Source: Bacillota bacterium
GTDB lineage: Bacteria; Bacillota; Bacilli; Alicyclobacillales; Alicyclobacillaceae
Direction of reading: 5' to 3'
Length of the DNA stretch: 12,013 bases
NCBI GenBank assembly: GCA_021820805.1
Contig: JAKADF010000049.1
Span: 1 to 12,013 of the forward strand
Below are positions 6,863-12,013 of this stretch, one piece after another. The position numbers and the translations under genes are program-made. Under the pieces are notes generated by a model. It was given only the letters and a program-made list of their open reading frames with translations, had not been told where the DNA came from and searched no databases. How positions within the stretch are numbered: position 1 is the first letter of the stretch; each line of letters begins with the position of its first letter.

Positions 6863-7135
6863 TTAACCCGCTATAATCCAAAGTTTCAATGTAACTAATG
6901 CAGCAAGTCCCGGCAGACCTAAAAAGCCAGCAATCATCGTTGTAACTGCATTAAACGGAAGGTGAAAATGAAAATATTGACCTACCCAATTTGCTGCAAA
7001 AACAAATAGACAGCCGAGAATAACGCTCTTTACAATCCAAAAAAGTATTTTGCCAGGGTATTTTGCCACTTGTGCTAAAACAAAGATTGCTATAAGAGTC
7101 AGACCAACCCACATTAAGACTTGTCCATGAATCAA
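6863..7135 (-). CDS. bofA: Pro-sigma-K processing inhibitor BofA
   Basis: BofA is an integral membrane protein of the outer forespore membrane that, with SpoIVFA, holds the SpoIVFB protease inactive until the forespore signal, so delaying sigma-K activation in the mother cell. The 90-residue protein has two hydrophobic segments (about residues 5-23 and 34-52) and the conserved C-terminal block LPFNAVTTMIAGFLGLPGLAALVTLK, which matches B. subtilis BofA (87 aa) closely. I use the TTG at 7135: GGAG lies about 11 nt upstream and the codon overlaps the yaaL stop as TTGA. A GTG at 7153 would add six residues but has no ribosome-binding site before it. It is coupled to yaaL and ends at a strong terminator. 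Confidence 0.92.
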   Translation of the reverse strand: MIHGQVLMWVGLTLIAIFVLAQVAKYPGKILFWIVKSVILGCLFVFAANWVGQYFHFHLPFNAVTTMIAGFLGLPGLAALVTLKLWIIAG

Positions 7136-7350
7136 TTTTGTTTCCACTCCCACTGCATGCCATCAAAAGAAATTCCCATTTTTCTTGCAAGTCTAAGTAA
7201 ATGGTCGAACTGCTTCTCAGCTGCTCCAATTCGAAAAACAATGTGATCGACAAGAAGCGGATCGGAAATTTCGTCAAATTGCTGCAACGCAATCGCAAGT
7301 TCCCGCCTTGACTTCAAAATTTCATCTAAGAAGCTGTATTTATCAACCAA
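7132..7350 (-). CDS. yaaL: YaaL family protein (DUF2508)
   Basis: A 72-residue charged, probably helical protein of unknown function, assigned from its position between recR and bofA and from length and composition like B. subtilis YaaL (74 aa). It has an N-terminal amphipathic helix (LDEILKSRRELAIALQQF) and a second helix rich in Arg/Lys/Glu (GAAEKQFDHLLRLARKMGI), with no signal peptide or membrane segment. The start is a TTG at 7350, 6 nt after AAGGGGGG, a strong but G-only ribosome site. That site is complementary to a C-run about 30 nt upstream, so translation may be structure-controlled. The last codons overlap bofA. No enzymatic motif is visible. Confidence 0.82.
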   Translation of the reverse strand: MVDKYSFLDEILKSRRELAIALQQFDEISDPLLVDHIVFRIGAAEKQFDHLLRLARKMGISFDGMQWEWKQN

Positions 7351-7356
7351 TGAAAG

Positions 7357-7401
7357 CCCCCCTTAAACCTGGCTATTAGATCATAGACAAGCAAAGGGGG
7401 G
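7357..7401 (-). promoter_or_regulatory. Inverted repeat able to mask the yaaL ribosome-binding site
   Basis: In the yaaL leader, CCCCCCTT (complement of 7394-7401) can pair perfectly with AAGGGGGG (complement of 7357-7364), which is the yaaL Shine-Dalgarno. The 29-nt loop is AT-rich. The stem is not followed by a U tract, so it is not a terminator. Masking of the ribosome site is my inference from base complementarity. Confidence 0.4.
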
Positions 7402-7464
7402 TTTATGACTAAATTATGAAGAACATATCCTTATTTATAGACTATTTACAAACTACTTACCCAA

Positions 7465-8064
7465 TTAAACTTGGCGGCGGCCTTCTAAGGCTTTAGCGAG
7501 AGTGACTTCATCTGCATACTCAAGATCACCGCCAACAGGTAACCCGCGGGCGATACGTGTTACTGATATAGAGAAAGGCTTAAGTAACCGCGAAATATAC
7601 ATAGCGGTCGCTTCACCTTCTACATTTGGATTTGTAGCCAATATAACTTCCTCTATATCTTCACTTGCTGCTCGATTTAATAATTCCCGAATACGAATCT
7701 CATTTGGCCCAATACCCTCCATTGGAGATATCGCGCCATGAAGTACATGATACTGTCCATTGTACTCATGGGTTCTTTCCATTGCGATAATATCTTTTGG
7801 CTCTTGAACCACACAGATTACCTTTTTATCTCTTTTTGAATCGGTACAAATTGAACACGGGCTATCTTCTGTTATATTGCAGCACACTGTACATTCTTTA
7901 AGCTTTGTTTTCACATCATGGAGCGCACCAGCAAACTCACGCACATCCTCGGGGGACATGTCCATGACATGAAAAGCAAGACGAGCGGCCGTTTTCGGTC
8001 CAATCCCAGGCAGTTTCATAAACTGCTCAATCAAACGGCCAATCGGTTCCGGATATCCCCACAT
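7465..8064 (-). CDS. recR: Recombination mediator protein RecR
   Basis: RecR works with RecO (and RecF) to load RecA onto SSB-coated single-stranded DNA during gap repair. At 199 aa it has the standard length and layout: a helix-hairpin-helix ([16 protein letters not shown], residues 17-32), a four-cysteine zinc finger (C58, C61, C70, C73), a Toprim domain starting [11 protein letters not shown] and containing [16 protein letters not shown] (105-120), and a C-terminal segment with [18 protein letters not shown] (168-185), which includes the Walker-B-like end. The ATG at 8064 begins one base after the ebfC stop (TAAAATG); the ribosome site is weak, so translation probably depends on coupling to ebfC. 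The dnaX-ebfC-recR order is conserved across most bacteria. Confidence 0.98.
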   Translation of the reverse strand: MWGYPEPIGRLIEQFMKLPGIGPKTAARLAFHVMDMSPEDVREFAGALHDVKTKLKECTVCCNITEDSPCSICTDSKRDKKVICVVQEPKDIIAMERTHEYNGQYHVLHGAISPMEGIGPNEIRIRELLNRAASEDIEEVILATNPNVEGEATAMYISRLLKPFSISVTRIARGLPVGGDLEYADEVTLAKALEGRRQV

Positions 8065-8065
8065 T

Positions 8066-8377
8066 TTAGAACAGCCCGGGCATATTTAACCCGCGTGTAT
8101 ATTTGCCCATCTCCGATGAAGTCAAGTCATCCACTTGTTTTTGTGCATCTGCTAAAGCCACCACTATTAAGTCTTGCAACATTTCAACATCATCCGGATT
8201 TACGACATCTTTTGAGATTTCAACAGCAAGAACTTGCTTATGGCCGTTCATTTGTACTTTCACAACACCTCCGCCAGAAGTACCTTCCACCGTCTTCTCG
8301 CCAAGAGCTTCTTGCGCCTTTAAAATTTCTTCTTGCATTTTTTTCGCTTGTTTCATTAATTGTTGCATATTTTTCAT
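8066..8377 (-). CDS. ebfC: Nucleoid-associated protein EbfC/YaaK (YbaB family)
   Basis: Small dimeric DNA-binding protein of the YbaB/EbfC family, which coats the nucleoid and is almost always encoded between dnaX and recR. The 103 residues show an N-terminal Met/Lys/Gln-rich helix ([18 protein letters not shown]), the conserved [17 protein letters not shown] (about 31-47), [16 protein letters not shown] in the middle, and the terminal GLNMPGLF that ends B. subtilis YaaK as well. I place the start at ATG 8377, 8 nt after GAGGAG; a GTG at 8386 overlaps that site and the dnaX stop (GTGA) and is less likely, adding three residues. Confidence 0.95.
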   Translation of the reverse strand: MKNMQQLMKQAKKMQEEILKAQEALGEKTVEGTSGGGVVKVQMNGHKQVLAVEISKDVVNPDDVEMLQDLIVVALADAQKQVDDLTSSEMGKYTRGLNMPGLF

Positions 8378-8382
8378 TTGAT

Positions 8383-10020
8383 TCACTCCTCAGGTCTTAT
8401 TTCAACTAACTCTTTGCCAAATACTTGTACAGCCTGCTCAGCTAATCCAATCGCTGGTTTTTCATTTGAATCGCTTGATTCGGAAGAAACCTCGGACTTC
8501 AAAAATGTTTCCCAATCCGCTTTGAGCAGCGCCAAAATTGTGAGCGGGAGATTTGTTATCTCTTGAAAAGCTTTTTCAACAGCCTGACGCTCGTCTGGCT
8601 TCATAATAGCATCTCGGTGTATTCTGCTCTGAAAACACACGACAACCGCTTGATTCGTTGCAAGAACGGGCTCTCCATTCATTAACCAAGCATGGGTTTG
8701 GATTCGATATCCTTTCACACATTGCAAGATTTGCTGCCAATTTTTCTGGACAGCAGAAAGAATATCAGGTTCCTGATGAGATTGTAAATCAGATAAAACT
8801 TGCTTTTTACGTGATACTGATGTTTTAGCCAGATGTTTTGCCTTAGATGGTTTCGTTTCTTCGTGTAATTGCGAAGGTGAAACAGGAATTGTATTCTGCA
8901 CTTGGCTTTGGCTCGTTACGTTCGTCGTGGCTTCTTTGGGTATATATGTTGCTAGACCGATGACGATTGCTTCAAGGGCAATTCGCGGCTCTTCGACATA
9001 TCGAAGCTGCGTATACATTTCCCCCAATTTATTCATCGCATGTAATAACCATTCTGTTTGGCATTTCTCGGCTAGAGACCGATGCTCTTGTTTAACCGGA
9101 CGCCCGCTTACCGTTGATTCTGCATTTGATAACTTCAAAACAAACAAATCACGAACCATGTGCAAGATATCATAAATGATTCTGGGTGCTTCTTTTCCAG
9201 CTTGATACCAGGTACCAAGTTGTTCAATTACACGCAGGAGGTCTCCGTCACAGAGTGCCTGCATAAACTGCAATAATTCCTCAGAAACGACGCTTCCAAC
9301 AACCGCAGAAACATGGCTGTCACTGATAATTCCACCGCCATAAGCAGCAGTTTGCTCTAATAAGCCTAAGGCATCTCTCAGCCCTCCATCCGCTGCCTCT
9401 GCAAGCTGCCAAAGAGCTTGTTCATCCCATGACCAGCCTTCCTTTGTTGCAACCTCCTTAAGCCTCTCTGTAATACTATCAAGTGGAATTCTGCGAAAAT
9501 CAAATCGTTGACAGCGTGAAACAATCGTGCTGGGAATCTTGTGCGGCTCTGTTGTAGCTAATATAAATAATGCATGCGCAGGTGGTTCCTCTAACGTCTT
9601 TAATAGTGCATTAAATGCTTCAGTCGTAAGCATGTGAACTTCATCAACGATATAGACCTTTTTCTTAAGTGATGCTGGCGAATAGTGAACCTTTTCACGT
9701 AATTGCCGAATCTCGTCTACGCCTCTGTTGGATGCCGCATCAATTTCTTCAACATCCACATGGTTTCCCGCCGTAATCGCTAAACAGTTTTCACATTCGT
9801 TGCATGGTTCAGCGCCAATTGGATGAAGGCAATTGACCGCTTTGGCAAATACTTTTGCTGTGCTTGTTTTACCCGTACCACGCGGACCGCAAAATAAATA
9901 CGCATGTGCAACTTGCGCATGCGAAATTGCATTTTTTAGTGTTTGTCTAACATGTGGCTGTCCAACCAAGTGGGCAAATGTTTGTGGCCGCCACGTCCGA
10001 TAAAGAGCCTGATAGGACAC
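8383..10020 (-). CDS. dnaX: DNA polymerase III subunits gamma/tau
   Basis: DnaX is the ATPase core of the clamp loader and, as tau, links polymerase and helicase at the fork. The 545-residue protein has the AAA+ module with Walker A GPRGTGKT (45-52), a zinc module C64-x8-C73-x2-C76-x2-C79, Walker B VYIVDEVH (122-129), LLKTLEEPP (139-147) and SRC sensor motif (168-170); then the oligomerisation domain III (to about 365), a variable Lys/Ser/Gln-rich linker (370-415) and a C-terminal tau region ending [13 protein letters not shown]. The start is a GTG at 10020 with GGGAGGG 7 nt before it, giving the family opening [15 protein letters not shown]. It is 80 nt after the histidine kinase; I see no strong promoter in that gap. 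A lysine AAA-AAG pair at codons 405-406 could allow frameshifting. Confidence 0.98.
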   Translation of the reverse strand: MSYQALYRTWRPQTFAHLVGQPHVRQTLKNAISHAQVAHAYLFCGPRGTGKTSTAKVFAKAVNCLHPIGAEPCNECENCLAITAGNHVDVEEIDAASNRGVDEIRQLREKVHYSPASLKKKVYIVDEVHMLTTEAFNALLKTLEEPPAHALFILATTEPHKIPSTIVSRCQRFDFRRIPLDSITERLKEVATKEGWSWDEQALWQLAEAADGGLRDALGLLEQTAAYGGGIISDSHVSAVVGSVVSEELLQFMQALCDGDLLRVIEQLGTWYQAGKEAPRIIYDILHMVRDLFVLKLSNAESTVSGRPVKQEHRSLAEKCQTEWLLHAMNKLGEMYTQLRYVEEPRIALEAIVIGLATYIPKEATTNVTSQSQVQNTIPVSPSQLHEETKPSKAKHLAKTSVSRKKQVLSDLQSHQEPDILSAVQKNWQQILQCVKGYRIQTHAWLMNGEPVLATNQAVVVCFQSRIHRDAIMKPDERQAVEKAFQEITNLPLTILALLKADWETFLKSEVSSESSDSNEKPAIGLAEQAVQVFGKELVEIRPEE

Positions 10021-10100
10021 GTTTGTCCCTCCCCGTCATAAAAGTAACACAGGGAACGAAACAGGACAAATCTGAATCATATTATCAGCATAGGTGCAAA

Positions 10101-11162
10101 CTATCCCTTATAGATAGGAATTAGGATTGTAAAAGTGCACCCAAAACCTTTTGAGGAAACCCGTATTTCTCCGCCGTGTTCAGTTATAATTCGTTGACAA
10201 ATTGGTAAACCAAGACCTGTTCCTTTTTCTTTTGTCGTATAAAAAACATCAAATATCCGATCTATTTGATAATAAGGAATTCCTGGTCCTGAATCACTGA
10301 TATCAATTTGAACCATATTTCCACGAGTCGCAACATGAAGTCCAAGATGGCCCGATTTATTCATTGCCTCAAAGGAATTCTTCACTAAGTTCAATACAGC
10401 CTGTTTCAACATTGATTTATCAGCATAAATAATTGAATCCTCATCGATTTTGTAATCAAATTGCACATCACATAATTGTGCTTCATTTTGAATCACTGAG
10501 TTAATGCCGTTTAGAATGTCTGCAATACTGCAGATTTCCATTAAAACTTTATGGGGTTTGGAAAGTAGCAATAACTCACTGACTAAATCATTCACATGTT
10601 CAATCTCACGCAGCATAACTTCTGTAAACTGCAATTCATCTGCCCGTTCATCTTTACGAAATCGTCCATGCAAAATCTGCAAAAAACCTTTAATGGTTGT
10701 TAACGGGTTGCGAATTTCATGCGCAACACCAGCCGCAATTTTCCCTACGGTCGCCAACTTGTCTGTTCTTTGCATTTGTTGTTCCAGAGCTACAAAATTA
10801 CCAAGATCTTTCATCATCACATGCATACCCAGAAACTGTCCATTGTCGGAGTAACTCGAAAATGAATCAATTAGTACATGTCTTATCCGCCCATCAATTT
10901 CCCATGTGACAATCATATCACGGAACTCACGCTGTGAGCTTATCATTGACGCGAAAACTTGGTATTCTTCCCGGTTCGGATCAAGATACTCTTTCATATG
11001 AACGCATTGTCCAATTTGGCCCTTCGCATTCAACAACTGAGCAGCCAGTTGGTTACAGATACATACCTGCAAATTATTTGCTATGAAGAGTATACCTGCA
11101 TTAAGTTCTGCAAAAGTCGGATGAACATCTACGGGCTGTGAAATAATCGGTTTTGCAGCCAT
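10101..11162 (-). CDS. Soluble PAS-domain sensor histidine kinase, sporulation-kinase-like
   Basis: A 353-residue cytosolic histidine kinase with no membrane segment. The N-terminal about 115 residues look like one PAS sensor domain (ELNAGILFIANNLQVCICN onward), then a HisKA dimerisation domain with the phospho-acceptor H148 in AHEIRNPLTTIKGF, then a HATPase domain with the N box NLVKNSFEAM (258-267), G1 DSGPGIP (290-296), F box IFDVFYTTK and G2 GTGLGLP (314-320), all intact. The layout and H box resemble B. subtilis phosphorelay kinases (KinA-E class), so Spo0F is a plausible partner; that is inference. No response regulator is encoded nearby. The ATG at 11162 follows GGGGG/AGGG; a TTG 15 codons earlier has no well-spaced site. 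It lies between the SRP RNA and dnaX, where B. subtilis has no gene. Confidence 0.88.
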   Translation of the reverse strand: MAAKPIISQPVDVHPTFAELNAGILFIANNLQVCICNQLAAQLLNAKGQIGQCVHMKEYLDPNREEYQVFASMISSQREFRDMIVTWEIDGRIRHVLIDSFSSYSDNGQFLGMHVMMKDLGNFVALEQQMQRTDKLATVGKIAAGVAHEIRNPLTTIKGFLQILHGRFRKDERADELQFTEVMLREIEHVNDLVSELLLLSKPHKVLMEICSIADILNGINSVIQNEAQLCDVQFDYKIDEDSIIYADKSMLKQAVLNLVKNSFEAMNKSGHLGLHVATRGNMVQIDISDSGPGIPYYQIDRIFDVFYTTKEKGTGLGLPICQRIITEHGGEIRVSSKGFGCTFTILIPIYKG

Positions 11163-11295
11163 ATACCCTGCCCCCGTCCAATTTTCTTTGTTCGGTAAAG
11201 TTCGCAAGGTAAATTCAAAACCCTTCCCCGTGACAAAACTTCCTGATTTCCGACAAGAACTGACACTACGGTTCTATGTATAAGAGAATCAAAAA

Positions 11296-11441
11296 AGCAC
11301 GCTCTCTGTCCAAGGTCCAAACTAGGTTGCCCCACATCACCCGGAAGGTCTCCCTTAGTGCTGCTTCCGTCAGGACCTGACACGATTCGGGAGTTTCCGT
11401 TGCGTGGGACCCAGTTTGGGCCTTGGGCACAAAGCGTGCTG
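11296..11441 (-). ncRNA. ffs: Signal recognition particle RNA (short, 4.5S-like)
   Basis: The minus strand holds the universal Ffh-binding core GTGTCAGGTCC, a TGAC tetraloop, then GGAAGCAGCACTAAG (about 11353-11382), folding as helix 8 with the symmetric and asymmetric loops. Flanking arms pair over the whole length: AGCACGC (11434-11440) with GCGTGCT (11296-11302), and CCAAGGCCCAAACT with AGTTTGGACCTTGG with one mismatch. Directly after the closing stem comes TTTTTT (11291-11296), so the RNA seems to end in its own terminator. Total length is about 145 nt, without an Alu domain. The URRC-type tetraloop replaces the commoner GGAA. Position between tadA and dnaX agrees with scr in B. subtilis. 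Ends are estimated to within a few bases. Confidence 0.93.
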
Positions 11442-11452
11442 CTTTTAAAAAA

Positions 11453-11542
11453 TGGCGGAGAGAGTGGGATTCGAACCCACGGACCCCTCACAGGGTCACT
11501 CGCTTTCGAGACGAGCTCTTTCGACCACTCAGACATCTCTCC
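11453..11542 (-). tRNA. tRNA-Ser (anticodon CGA)
   Basis: A 90-nt class II tRNA. The acceptor stem GGAGAGA pairs with TCTCTCC, followed by G and an encoded CCA (11453-11455). The D arm is followed by an anticodon stem CTCGT/GCGAG around the loop CTCGAAA, giving anticodon CGA, which reads UCG serine codons. A long variable arm (GACCC..GGGGTC region) and the T arm GTGGGTTCGAATCCCAC confirm a serine tRNA. It begins 8 nt after the tadA stop and ends about 11 nt before the SRP RNA, so it is probably cut from a shared transcript. Confidence 0.98.
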
Positions 11543-11550
11543 ATACTTTT

Positions 11551-12006
11551 CTACTTTCTCAACTGGCGGAAAAATTCCTTGAGTATCATACCACACTCAT
11601 CCTCTAAAATGCCACCCCTAATTTCTGGATGGTGGTTCCACAATCCATCAACCAATGTTTCCATTCGAGATGTGATGGCTCCGCCTTTTGGGTCAAAAGC
11701 CCCAAAATATATGTTCGACAAGCGTGACATTAAGATTGCACCAGCACACATGAGACAAGGTTCAAGGGTAACATACAAACTACAATCTGAAAGCCGCCAT
11801 CCGCCTAGTTTTCGACTAGCTAATTGTATAGCGATTAATTCCGCATGCGCAGTTGGATCTTTCCACGTTTCCCGCCAATTATGAGCACGAGCAATCACTT
11901 CGTCTTGATAGACAACAATGGCACCAATCGGGACCTCTCCAAATTGTAATGCGCTCTCTGCCTCCACAAGTGCCTGCTTCATATAGTACGATTGTTTTTC
12001 TTGCAA
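11551..12006 (-). CDS. tadA: tRNA-specific adenosine deaminase TadA
   Basis: TadA deaminates adenosine 34 to inosine in tRNA-Arg(ACG), which allows reading of CGU, CGC and CGA codons. The 151 residues carry the cytidine-deaminase-like zinc site: H54-A-E56 (AHAE, catalytic Glu) and PCLMC (C84, C87), with GEVPIGAIVV before and FGAFDPKGGA after, as in B. subtilis TadA; the C-terminal Lys-rich extension of that protein is missing. The start is uncertain: the TTG at 12006 gives the family's N-terminal length but has no visible ribosome site, and the frame stays open to the window edge two codons away, so the true start may be just outside. The stop lies 8 nt from tRNA-Ser. Confidence 0.93.
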   Translation of the reverse strand: MQEKQSYYMKQALVEAESALQFGEVPIGAIVVYQDEVIARAHNWRETWKDPTAHAELIAIQLASRKLGGWRLSDCSLYVTLEPCLMCAGAILMSRLSNIYFGAFDPKGGAITSRMETLVDGLWNHHPEIRGGILEDECGMILKEFFRQLRK

Positions 12007-12013
12007 AGGACTT

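Noticed and set aside
7918..8409. 163-codon plus-strand frame opposite recR and ebfC
   Set aside because: It is antisense to two well-supported conserved genes, with a composition typical of shadow frames.
10021..10100. Promoter for dnaX in the kinase-dnaX gap
   Set aside because: Candidates (TTGTCC with TACTTT, TTGCAC with TATGAT at 12 nt) have poor boxes or spacing; none is convincing.
11163..11295. Sigma-H-like promoter (AGGAAGT ... TTTGAAT) before the kinase gene
   Set aside because: The spacing is about 18 nt, too long for sigma-H, and both boxes have mismatches at key positions.
11129..11596. 155-codon minus-strand frame across tRNA-Ser and SRP RNA
   Set aside because: It is a translation of RNA genes and the kinase leader; no protein family resemblance and no ribosome site.
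1..12013. CRISPR arrays, insertion sequences, prophage or defence genes
   Set aside because: I saw no repeat-spacer pattern, transposase, integrase or nuclease gene; all sizeable frames on the coding strand are accounted for by core genes.

Overview
This window carries the replication/recombination/sporulation gene neighbourhood found near the chromosomal origin of endospore-forming Bacillales, read almost entirely from the minus strand. Gene order from right to left is tadA, tRNA-Ser(CGA), SRP RNA, a PAS sensor kinase, dnaX, ebfC (yaaK), recR, yaaL, bofA, [a SpoVB-type flippase on the plus strand], csfB/gin, yaaO, tmk, darA (yaaQ), holB, ricT (yaaT), yabA and the 5' end of rsmI. From memory, this matches the Bacillus subtilis order with some differences: rrnA, xpaC-yaaN, yaaR, yabB and yazA are absent, and the histidine kinase and flippase are extra. 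The sporulation genes bofA and csfB mark the host as an endospore former. The sequence is moderately AT-rich and core genes diverge from Bacillus, so a deeper Bacillales lineage (for example Alicyclobacillaceae-like) is a reasonable but unproven guess.

Right block (about 11.0-12.0 kb): tadA is followed after 8 nt by tRNA-Ser(CGA), and about 10 nt later by an SRP RNA. This RNA is a short, 4.5S-like form of about 145 nt with no room for the Alu domain known from Bacillus. A soluble PAS histidine kinase without a visible response regulator follows.

Central block (6.8-10.0 kb): dnaX, ebfC and recR are tightly coupled. A 114-nt gap leads to yaaL and bofA, which overlap at TTGA. bofA ends at a strong intrinsic terminator whose U tract overlaps the stop codon of the convergent flippase gene. 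The flippase gene (about 5.1-6.8 kb) is the only plus-strand gene and has an unusual start region: an extended -10 promoter, a strong Shine-Dalgarno and no normal start codon at the right distance.

Left block (0-4.9 kb): csfB is preceded by a forespore-type promoter candidate and followed by a palindromic terminator. Next comes a compact run, yaaO-tmk-darA-holB-ricT-yabA, with gaps of 0-28 nt or short overlaps. It supplies dTMP kinase, a c-di-AMP receptor, the clamp-loader delta' subunit, a RicT apparently lacking its C-terminal region, and the DnaA regulator YabA. An inverted repeat separates yabA from rsmI.

Functionally, the window joins replication (DnaX, HolB, Tmk, YabA), recombination repair (RecR), translation and secretion RNAs (TadA, tRNA, SRP RNA) and sporulation control (BofA, CsfB, RicT, probably the kinase and flippase). 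Most of it is ordinary core genome; I see no defence system, mobile element or CRISPR array. The interesting points are start-codon usage, RNA packing, the short RicT and local gene insertions.
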